Of a DNA stretch of 8,692 nucleotides, positions 1-6,200 are shown piece by piece. The notes below the pieces were generated by a model. It was not told the DNA's origin and ran no database searches. It saw nothing but the letters and a program-made list of their open reading frames with translations. Origin of the DNA: an uncultured Planctomycetaceae bacterium. GTDB lineage: Bacteria > Planctomycetota > Planctomycetia > Pirellulales > Lacipirellulaceae. Within the stretch, counting starts at the first letter, position 1. Every line of letters begins with the position of its first letter. The translations under genes and the position numbers were made by a program. Location of the stretch: NCBI GenBank assembly GCA_937860165.1, contig CALMBE010000493.1, positions 1-8,692 on the forward strand. The letters are read 5' to 3'.

Positions 1-55
1 CCGGAGTACCAGCGTGAGCATGGCACCCCAAAGTGAAAAAGTGATCGGCCCTGGC
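1..55 (-). repeat. dispersed intergenic repeat, copy 1 (truncated by window edge)
   Basis: Read in reverse complement, this stretch matches 2571-2625 over 55 ungapped bases with 7 mismatches by my hand alignment (position p pairs with 2626-p). It contains the sequence GCATGGCACCCCAAAGTGAA. The match begins at the first base of the window, so the element probably continues to the left, and it ends sharply at 55. Positions 9-22 correspond to one arm of the 14-bp hairpin seen in copy 2. The other arm lies outside, apart from its last four bases. Short reading frames that cross it look like products of the repeat rather than genes. Confidence 0.75.
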
Positions 56-62
56 TCAATAT

Positions 63-92
63 CCAGGAAACTTGGCTCGGAGAGCCTCCTGG
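63..92. other. bulged stem-loop
   Basis: CCAGGA (63-68) pairs with TCCTGG (87-92) and GGCTC (74-78) pairs with GAGCC (82-86). The loop is GGA and there is a 5-nt bulge on the left side. It starts 8 bases past the end of the repeat copy. No T-run follows on either strand, so it is not a standard intrinsic terminator. Its role is unknown. Confidence 0.4.
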
Positions 93-240
93 TCTCAATT
101 CCTGAGTGCCGAATGCCGATCAATGGCTTACCGATTCTCTTCGGCATCGGGCTCATGAAAGTGGCGTCCAAACGGCAGACCCCGCACGACCGGACGCGTT
201 TTCGCCAAATTGCCATTAGGAATTCCGTCGCTTGTCGACA

Positions 241-272
241 CTTGCAAGATTCATGACCAATAATCTTGCGGG
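241..272. promoter_or_regulatory. 8-bp perfect inverted repeat upstream of the BON gene
   Basis: GCAAGATT (244-251) and AATCTTGC (262-269) are perfectly complementary around a 10-nt loop. Two G-U pairs and one C-G pair extend the stem to 241-272. It lies 87 bases before the ATG at 360. It could be an operator, a 5' leader hairpin or the terminator of a gene to the left. No T-tract follows, which argues against an intrinsic terminator. Confidence 0.4.
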
Positions 273-359
273 CCAAGAATTTTTCAGAGGTAGCGGCCCT
301 AGCTGAAGTTGCTCGTGTCTTTTTCCCCTATCGTCTCCCTAGAATCGGAAGCACAAACC

Positions 360-578
360 ATGGCAACTGCGTGTCCTCTCTTCGCGCAAGTCGAGGGTGC
401 CCTTCGCGGGAACCCTTACCTGTCCACCAACCAGTTCCACATTCAAACCTCGAATGGTCTTGTTCGACTGGAAGGCACCGTTGGCTCTTTCTACCAAAAG
501 CAAATGGCCCAAGAGCTGCTGAGGCGCGTCGACGGGGTCCAGCAGATTGAAAACCAATTGCAGGTAAGCTGGCAGTAG
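360..578 (+). CDS. small single BON-domain protein
   Basis: This 72-residue protein consists almost wholly of one BON domain. The diagnostic part is residues 33-69, with GLVRLEGTVGSF followed by an amphipathic helix and VDGVQQIENQLQV. In the wider family, BON domains bind phospholipid membranes or sit in osmotic-stress proteins such as OsmY, and they often occur in repeats or with other domains. Here there is one copy and no signal peptide or membrane segment, so a cytoplasmic or adaptor role is likely, but the ligand is unknown. The ATG at 360 was chosen because GGAAG at 347-351 lies 8 bases upstream. A TTG at 309 would add 17 residues of unconserved look. The gene converges on the FHA-GAF-phosphatase gene with a 93-bp gap and no obvious shared terminator. 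The family call is firm; the function is open. Confidence 0.82.
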   Translation: MATACPLFAQVEGALRGNPYLSTNQFHIQTSNGLVRLEGTVGSFYQKQMAQELLRRVDGVQQIENQLQVSWQ

Positions 579-593
579 TGTGAAGCTTAAGAG

Positions 594-614
594 CTGAGAG
601 TTGAGAGTCGAGAG
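594..614. repeat. degenerate tandem heptamer, three units
   Basis: Three consecutive heptamers, CTGAGAG, TTGAGAG and TCGAGAG, lie in the gap between the two convergent genes. Similar CTCTCAA-type heptamer runs are, from general knowledge, common intergenic clutter in several bacterial groups. Three units are few and the function is unknown. Confidence 0.5.
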
Positions 615-671
615 CCAATCCACTACCCGATATTTCTTGCAGATACCGACCACCGGGGACTGGAAAAACGC

Positions 672-2375
672 TCACTCCCGGCCCAGGCACACCAGGCACA
701 TGTCGTCGCTCTGGGGGTAATCACCCACAAACTGGCGCACGTCGCCCAATAGCTTGGTGCCAAGTTGCAGGGGAGGAATCTCTTTGTCGGCGATGATGCA
801 CTCGATTCGTTCCAAACCGTAGAGTTCGCGCTGCGAATTCATCGCTTCGCTGAAGCCATCGGTATAAATCGTGACGAAGTCCCCGGGATTAAAATCGCAC
901 TCAAAGGACTCATACTCGTAGTCTTCGATGACCCCCACTGGCAGGCCAGCTTGCTCGCCGCCAATTTCGCTAACTTTTCCGGCTGCGTCACGTAACAAGG
1001 GAGGCATGTGTCCCGCGTTGACCAAGGTCAAACGATGAAGACGCGGATCGATCACGGCCACGACCATGGTCACAAATCGGTCGTCCCAGCCATAACTGGA
1101 AAAAATCTGATTGATATTTCCCAGGGCTTTGGCCGGATTCGGTTCCGTGGTCAGCCACACCCGTACGTCGCTGGAGAGCTTGGCCATCAGGATTGCAGCT
1201 GGGACACCCTTGCCAGCCACGTCCCCCACCACCACTGCCAACCGACCCTCGGGGAGCGACACATAGTCGTAATAATCCCCTCCGACTTGAAACGCTGACT
1301 CATAATAAGCGAAGAAATGATACCCCGGCACAAGGGGTGGTTTGGTAGGCAGGAGCGCCCGTTGCATCTGTTTGGCTGCCTCCATATCACGCTGCAAGGC
1401 CACCTGACTGAGTGCTTCCTGATGCAAACGTGCATTGTCGAGCGCAATGGCCGCTTGATTGGCGATCCCTGCAAGTGTTTGGAGGTCTTGATCGGTGAAC
1501 CGACTCAGTTGGTTGCTCGTGTCGATTTGGATGACACCCATCGCCTCGCCGTCGCGGGTTATCAGCGGAGCACAGATCAATGAACGAATCTGGAAGTCGG
1601 CAATACTTTGGGCCATACCGAACCGCTCGTCGGTCGAGGCATCTGCCGAAAGGATCGCCTGCTTGCCCTGCATGGCCTGTCGGACAATCGTCCGACTGAT
1701 CCGCATGGTTTCTTCATCGCTCGCCCTCCGGGCCTTGGTAGCGACGGGCACGGGCTCGGCATCGGGACGCTGGCGAACCACCACAAAACCCCGGTCGGCC
1801 TGCACAAAAATCTTGAACAGGCTATCGAGAATCTTGGGGAAAATCTCGCGATCGGAAAGAGTACTCCCCAGATTGTTGGATATCTCGACCAGTGCCAGCA
1901 ATTGGGCCTCGGGTTTGGCGGAAACTCGCCAGAGTGTTCCTGCACCTTTGCTGACGTCCAGGGTTGCCATGATCCGGGAAGTGGCATCGGCATCTTCTTC
2001 GGAGTCGATCATCAGCGGTGCCAACAACGAGGAACCTTCAGGTATGTTACCTGCCAGCCCATGGCCCACCGGGCCAGGTTGCTCGGCGGTCTCGAAGAAT
2101 TCAAACAGAATATCGCAGATCAACATGTGATCCCCGTGTTTGAGTTGGCCACGGTCGATCACGCGTTGGCTGTTGATGTAGGTGCCATTGCGGCTTCCCA
2201 GATCCTGCACAAAAAACTTGCCGTCGACTTTGGTGAGAATGACGTGCCGACGGCTCACCGCCGCGACATCAATCACCAACTCGCACTCGGGACTTCGGCC
2301 AAGGACCCAGTGATCTCCCACCAGATCGTACACCCGACCGACGTCGCCACCTTGTATGATTTTCAGTCCAGCCAT
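672..2375 (-). CDS. FHA-GAF-PP2C (SpoIIE/RsbU-type) Ser/Thr phosphatase
   Basis: This 567-residue cytoplasmic signalling protein has three parts. An N-terminal FHA domain (residues 1-95) shows GRS at 26-28, SRRH at 41-44 and GSRNGTYIN at 60-68, the phosphothreonine-binding signature. A GAF domain spans about 158-315. A helical linker (315-342) ends in QMQRALLP and leads into a SpoIIE/RsbU PP2C phosphatase domain (about 343-565). Probable metal ligands are D367 in GGDYYD, D385 in GDVAGKG, D506 in YTDG and D557/D558. Family knowledge suggests it dephosphorylates an anti-anti-sigma (STAS) protein in a partner switch, or another phosphoprotein. The FHA domain would tether it to a phosphorylated partner and the GAF domain would sense a small ligand or redox state. 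There are no membrane segments, and no anti-sigma or STAS gene lies in the window. The ATG at 2375 puts the FHA fold at the very N-terminus as expected. No strong Shine-Dalgarno is visible; a hairpin sits there instead. Confidence 0.93.
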   Translation of the reverse strand: MAGLKIIQGGDVGRVYDLVGDHWVLGRSPECELVIDVAAVSRRHVILTKVDGKFFVQDLGSRNGTYINSQRVIDRGQLKHGDHMLICDILFEFFETAEQPGPVGHGLAGNIPEGSSLLAPLMIDSEEDADATSRIMATLDVSKGAGTLWRVSAKPEAQLLALVEISNNLGSTLSDREIFPKILDSLFKIFVQADRGFVVVRQRPDAEPVPVATKARRASDEETMRISRTIVRQAMQGKQAILSADASTDERFGMAQSIADFQIRSLICAPLITRDGEAMGVIQIDTSNQLSRFTDQDLQTLAGIANQAAIALDNARLHQEALSQVALQRDMEAAKQMQRALLPTKPPLVPGYHFFAYYESAFQVGGDYYDYVSLPEGRLAVVVGDVAGKGVPAAILMAKLSSDVRVWLTTEPNPAKALGNINQIFSSYGWDDRFVTMVVAVIDPRLHRLTLVNAGHMPPLLRDAAGKVSEIGGEQAGLPVGVIEDYEYESFECDFNPGDFVTIYTDGFSEAMNSQRELYGLERIECIIADKEIPPLQLGTKLLGDVRQFVGDYPQSDDMCLVCLGRE

Positions 2376-2382
2376 GAGTACT

Positions 2383-2404
2383 AAACAGCCTCGACGGGCT
2401 GTTT
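2383..2404 (-). promoter_or_regulatory. 8-bp hairpin just before the phosphatase start codon
   Basis: AAACAGCC (2383-2390) and GGCTGTTT (2397-2404) form a perfect 8-bp stem with a 6-nt loop. On the minus strand it covers 8-29 bases upstream of the ATG at 2375, where a ribosome binding site would be. It could control translation or be an operator. No trans-acting partner can be inferred from the sequence. Confidence 0.45.
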
Positions 2405-2539
2405 CCTAGTTGCGGAAAAACTGGTGTCGGCGTCCGCATCCCGACCCCAGGACGCCACACAGAATTCGAGAAACCGCAATTCTAGGGCCCAACTGCGCGG
2501 TGCGTCAACCAATCCCTCGGCATCGGCCGGTTCCGATTT

Positions 2540-2572
2540 CACTAACCACTAAGGCACGAAGGACACCAAGGA
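2540..2572. repeat. degenerate AAGG(A)CAC-type tandem repeat
   Basis: After CTAACCACT come roughly 9-nt units, AAGGCACG, AAGGACACC and AAGGACAGG. This resembles a widespread intergenic repeat that I recall from planctomycetes and other bacteria, a memory and not a search result. It directly abuts the palindromic repeat that starts at 2571, so two repeat families sit side by side. Confidence 0.5.
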
Positions 2573-2603
2573 CAGGACCGATCAGTTTTTCACTTTGGGG
2601 TGC

Positions 2604-2635
2604 CATGCCCACACCGGTACGCCGGTGTGGGCATG
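2604..2635. repeat. 14-bp perfect hairpin, TACG loop
   Basis: CATGCCCACACCGG (2604-2617) pairs perfectly with 2622-2635 around the tetraloop TACG (2618-2621). It is the first of two central hairpins in the composite repeat. Confidence 0.85.
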
Positions 2636-2651
2636 AGAATCTCCGCGCAAG

Positions 2652-2683
2652 CATGGCCACGGCGGAATACCGCCGTGGCCATG
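2652..2683. repeat. 14-bp perfect hairpin, AATA loop
   Basis: CATGGCCACGGCGG (2652-2665) pairs perfectly with 2670-2683 around the tetraloop AATA (2666-2669). It starts 16 bases after the first hairpin ends. Its left arm differs from that of the first hairpin at three positions, and all three differences are compensated in the right arm. Confidence 0.85.
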
Positions 2684-2735
2684 GCACCCTCCGTCGCGAA
2701 AAGCTAAACTGCCCTGGGCCGAAAGCTGGCCGACC

Positions 2736-2765
2736 TTGACGATTCCCGGTTCGGCACGGTAGGGT
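2736..2765 (+). promoter_or_regulatory. possible promoter for tRNA-Gln
   Basis: TTGACG (2736-2741) and TAGGGT (2760-2765) are separated by 18 bases and resemble a GC-rich sigma70 promoter. The tRNA would have a leader of about 70 bases, which includes a small CACCC/GGGTG hairpin (2794-2807). The -10 box matches consensus weakly, so this is tentative. Confidence 0.35.
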
Positions 2766-2841
2766 GCATCATGAAATTATTGTTTCGCGGGAGCACCCCA
2801 GAGGGTGTTTCCGGCATTTTCCGAGGCAATGATTCACCTCT

Positions 2842-2912
2842 TGGGGAATAGTGTAACGGTAGCACTCCGGACTCTGACTCCGTCAGTCTAGGTTCAAATC
2901 CTAGTTCCCCAG
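2842..2912 (+). tRNA. tRNA-Gln, anticodon CUG
   Basis: The cloverleaf was folded by hand. The acceptor arm is TGGGGAA/TTCCCCA (2842-2848 with 2905-2911), and the discriminator is G2912. The D stem is GTG/CAC (2851-2853, 2863-2865) with GG in its loop. The anticodon loop CTCTGAC (2872-2878) puts CTG at 2874-2876. The variable loop is 4 nt. The T arm is CTAGG/CCTAG with loop TTCAAAT (2893-2899). The weak U1-A72 pair and G73 are typical of bacterial tRNA-Gln. The anticodon stem CCGGA/TCCGT has a C-U mismatch at its outermost pair. CCA is not encoded, so it must be added by a nucleotidyltransferase. A T5 run (2913-2917) follows. It stands alone, with no other tRNA in the window. Confidence 0.95.
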
Positions 2913-3074
2913 TTTTTCACTTGCCTGGGCTTCGTCCGCAGCACCGGTAATGCGATGCCGCACGCAACGCTTTTCACCAGCCAAGGCCAGGGTGGGTTTC
3001 AGACCGGACACAAAATCGACTCACTTGAACAGTCATAGTTCGCTGGCACCCATTTGGTTGTGGTACATTTTGCC

Positions 3075-3138
3075 TGTAGGAGGAGACTCCTGTCGCCGAG
3101 AGTCCCTGAAACTCTCGCGGTCGGAGACAGCTCCTACA
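3075..3138. repeat. 64-nt imperfect palindromic element
   Basis: TGTAGGAG (3075-3082) pairs with CTCCTACA (3131-3138). CTGTC (3090-3094) pairs with GACAG (3126-3130), and CGAGAGT (3097-3103) with ACTCTCG (3111-3117) around the loop CCCTGAA. A 7-nt insert on the left side contains part of a second small palindrome, AGGAGACTCCT (3081-3091), so it could fold in another way. The look is of a dispersed REP-like or MITE-like element, unrelated in sequence to the one at 2571-2722. Only one copy is in the window. Confidence 0.55.
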
Positions 3139-3165
3139 TTTTGTTCGGTGAAACTGTACCGCTAC

Positions 3166-3190
3166 CCCCCCACTTTCGGACAGCGGGGGG
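3166..3190 (-). terminator. strong G/C hairpin after the giant gene, no U-tract
   Basis: On the minus strand, CCCCCCGCT (3190-3182) pairs with AGTGGGGGG (3174-3166). This gives 9 pairs including one G-U, and the loop is GTCCGAA. It starts 20 bases past the stop codon of the giant gene. No T-run follows, so it may protect the 3' end of the mRNA or act with Rho rather than be a classical intrinsic terminator. Confidence 0.4.
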
Positions 3191-3210
3191 CAATCGCATT
3201 TCCGATAAGT

Positions 3211-6200
3211 TCAAGGCTTCTCAAGTCCCGTGCCTAGGACCTGCAGTTTGAAATTTCGGAAGCGGACCTCGGTGGGTCCACCCGCGTGAAGTTGGAGAGC
3301 GATGATGCCGCGTCGTTTTCCGGGAGGATCGTCTAAATCGACACTTAGATTGCCATTGAGCCAGCTCTTGATCTGCGAACCTACGGCGCGGATTTCATAT
3401 TGATTCCACTGGTCGGGTAAGACGAATTTCTCACCGGATGCTTTCCAGAGCAACTCGCGGCCATGCTCTTCGTAAAGCATTCCCCACCTGTCAGGCCCCA
3501 TGTCGGCCTGATAGCCAGCGACTTCCACAAAGCCTTGCAGGGATTGGCTGCGAAACAGAATGCCACTGTTGCCGGCGTTGTCTTTGAGAAAGACCTCGAC
3601 CGTGAGGTGGAAATCTTCCACGGCGAGATCGCTCAAGAGAAACGAATTCCGCTCGAGTCCCGACGTGCGCCCGACGAGTTCCCCGTGCTCAACCGACCAC
3701 AAATTGCGATCTCCCTGGCAACCAGCAAGATCACGCCCGTTGAACAATTGGCTGGCATTGCTCTGCGTAGCAAGGATCGGCACTTGCGATTTGCCTTGCA
3801 GGTAAGCAAACAGGGAGAGGATCTCGGTTTTTGAGAACTGAGCCAATTGATTATCAGGCATCATCGACGATTCGCTCAACGTGCGTTCCTCAATCTCTGC
3901 TTTAGGAAGCACCAGGGTCTCGGCCGTGCTGCGGATCGTGATCGATTTCTCGTCCTCGGCAGAAACGATGCCCGTCAACACCCGACCCGAATCAGTGACG
4001 ATCACCGAAGTTTGATATTCCTTGGAGATGAGTGCGCTGGGATCGACGATGTTGGAAAGCAAGTATTCCGCGTTGGAACGGTTCGAACCCGTCAAATCGG
4101 GGCCGATGTTGTTGCCAACGCCGTACAGCATGTGACATTGCTGGCAAGTCTTGGCAAAGACCGCGCGGCCGAATTCAGAGTCGGATTCGCTGGCAGTCGA
4201 TTTGGCAAGCAATTCACGGAACGCTTGGATTTGCTGCAGCTTGTCGGCTGCACTTGCACGGACTTGGCCCCAGATGGCGGTGAGACGCTCACTGATTTTT
4301 TCGCTGTTGAGATTGTGGAGTTGCCGCACAAGATCGGCGGTAATATCTGACTTAGAAACACGCCCCTCGTCGATGGCTTGCAAGAGTTCGAGAGCGTAGG
4401 GGGTTCGAGAAGCCAGTGTCGAAAGTGCTTTTTGCCGCTCATCGGGCGTGAATTCAGCGTAAACCGCGAGTACGGCGGAGGGTGTCCGCGAATCCGTGTA
4501 ATTTGCCAAGCCGTTCAGTGCCGCGTCGCGCAGGGCGGGTTCAAGGACCAGTTCTTGTAGCGTACCCACCAGTTCGGCATCCTTCACAGCCAGGAGCGAA
4601 GCGAGTGCATCCCGCCGGACTTCAATCTCGGCGGAGGGGTTGCTAACCAGCCTGCGAAACGCTGCCAATGCATTGGCGTCGCCGAAAGCGATCCCCAGTG
4701 CGTTTGCCGAGGTGCGCAGTTTTTCATTGTCGGCCTGGGCCAACCTTTGGTAAATCGCTTCCCAGGCTGCGGGGGGTTCAACGATCCGCTGTCCCTTGGT
4801 GGCTTGTCGCAATGCCGACAGGATGGCGAGTTGCTCACTGGTATCCTCGGATTTCCCCAAAGCATTCACTAAGGAAATCAAAGAATCTGGCGAGTTCAAA
4901 CTGGCGACGCGCCGCAGCACATAATCTCGGACGAGCGGCATCGTCTTTCCGCATTGAAACCCGAAAACAAGCGATCGGGTGGCGTCGGTGGCCACCAGTG
5001 GCTCTGCTGCATACCACACCATGAGCGGAAGATTGTGGTCCGTCGCGTCTTCGCCATGACTGGCCAGGCCAGCCAAAATTTCCCAACGCTGTTCCAAGGG
5101 AATCCGCTGAAGGGCCGCCGCCAGATAAAGCCGCACAATTGGTGAGGGGTCCTTGCTGCTCAGTCGCTCTAATTCCTCCAGCAAAGTGCCGCCAGGAGCA
5201 TTTTTTTCCAGGGCAAGCTGGGTCGCCCAAGCCCGCACATAAGGACTTGCATCGTTGAGCAACTTTTGAGTCAGAGCCAGATCGAGCTGGCCGATCCCAT
5301 GCAGTGCCCAGATCGCCCGCAATCGGCGCGTATCAGCTGCGTGCGTCGTCGCAATCTCGATCAGTCGGGCAACGGCCGCCGAGTCGATCGCTCGTTTCGC
5401 TCCGCGTTCCTGCAATATCCGACGGGTGTGGCGAACATACCAATCGTTCTCTTCGAGCATCGCATCGGCCAATTCCACATCGGTCCATTTCTGGAGATCA
5501 ACGACGACTGGCTCCGGATCGCCATAACTCACTTTGTAGATGCGGCCGTTGACACGGTCATGCGCCGAACTGTTATTGTCGTGACAGGCTTGCATGTCGT
5601 ACCAGTCAATGATGTAAACCTGACCATCGGGCCCGTACCGGAAATTGAGAATCTGCGACGCGCGATCCTGAGTCAACAAGAAATCGGGGCCGTGGCTTCC
5701 GACTAGCCCCGAACCACTCGGGGTGACGACATCGGTATTGATTCGCTGCCCGTGAATGTTGTTCATGAATATGCGGTTGCGGAATTCGCCAGGCCAAGCG
5801 CCACCCAAATAAAACATCGCACCCGCATGGGCATGGCCTCCGCCAGCCGAATCTGATTTGGCATTCCCGGAGTGGGGCGTGTCGCCCAGGTAGTGAAAGT
5901 GGTCAGCAATCGTGGTGATAACGCCATAGGTGTACGGATTAAAATGCTCGCCCGCCTGTCGCTGATATCGGCCACCTTGGATGATGTGAAAGAGATGCGG
6001 AATTACACAAGCAGTACAGACCGCTTGGCCGTGGTCGTTGAAATCGATGCCCCACGGATTGCTGGTCCCATGGGCGAAGACTTCAAATTCGTGCCGCGTG
6101 GGATGATAGCGCCAAATGGCGGCGTTCAGAGGTGTGCGATTGTTCCACGAAGTTCCGGGCTTGCCGACGCGGGAATGCGTAAACACTCCGTGGCACCCAT

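Larger units (their letters stand above)
1..359. other. gene-free stretch upstream of the BON gene
   Basis: I see no convincing gene here. A GTG-started frame at 14-256 (80 codons) begins inside the repeat, has no recognisable domain and no good ribosome binding site. The stretch holds the repeat at 1-55 and hairpins at 63-92 and 241-272. No clear sigma70 promoter stands out between 272 and 359. Confidence 0.6.
2571..2722. repeat. composite palindromic repeat (two facing copies, REP/BIME-like)
   Basis: The left half (2571-2625) is the inverted counterpart of the repeat at 1-55. The right half (about 2670-2720) is a diverged copy in the opposite orientation: CCATGGCACCC, then GAAAA and CCCTGG, mirrors GGGTGCCATG, TTTTTCAC and the cagg border of the left half. 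The whole is therefore a large imperfect inverted repeat, with two short hairpins in the centre (2604-2635 and 2652-2683). This resembles paired REP elements. No transposase is in the window, and I could not identify a REP-type tetranucleotide guide. Confidence 0.65.
2376..2841. other. repeat-rich gene-free stretch
   Basis: No credible protein gene is present. Besides the hairpins and repeats listed separately, it has an AT-rich inverted repeat, AGAATT (2461-2466) with AATTCT (2478-2483). A 109-codon plus-strand frame (2410-2739) and a 60-codon minus-strand frame (2505-2687) are read through the repeats. Their composition follows the palindromes, so I do not call them. Confidence 0.65.
2913..3210. 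other. gene-free spacer between tRNA-Gln and the giant gene
   Basis: I find no credible gene. Plus-strand frames at 2950-3237 and 3054-3251 run through the palindrome at 3075-3138 and into the antisense of the giant gene. They show no domain. The two structured elements at 3075-3138 and 3166-3190 are listed separately; nothing else stands out. Confidence 0.6.

Noticed and set aside
14..256. 80-codon plus-strand frame at the left edge
   Set aside because: It starts with GTG inside a dispersed repeat, with no ribosome binding site and no family resemblance.
266..550. 94-codon plus-strand frame overlapping the BON gene
   Set aside because: It is in another frame than the clear BON domain and lacks any motif.
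1495..2130. 211-codon plus-strand frame
   Set aside because: It is also antisense to the phosphatase; its Ser/Arg-rich composition reflects the opposite-strand codons.
1608..2384. 258-codon plus-strand frame opposite the phosphatase gene
   Set aside because: It is the antisense shadow of a strongly conserved FHA-GAF coding region and shows no domain.
2604..2683. two spaced palindromes read as a minimal CRISPR array
   Set aside because: Only two units, each self-complementary and different in sequence, with a 16-nt gap and no cas gene.
2410..2739. 109-codon plus-strand frame in the repeat region
   Set aside because: It is translated through two perfect hairpins and tandem units; Arg/Pro-rich repeat-derived peptide.
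2910..2922. 13-base match CAGTTTTTCACTT to 2583-2595, suggesting another repeat copy next to the tRNA
   Set aside because: The match stops after 13 bases and includes a T-run, so chance or a worn fragment cannot be told apart.
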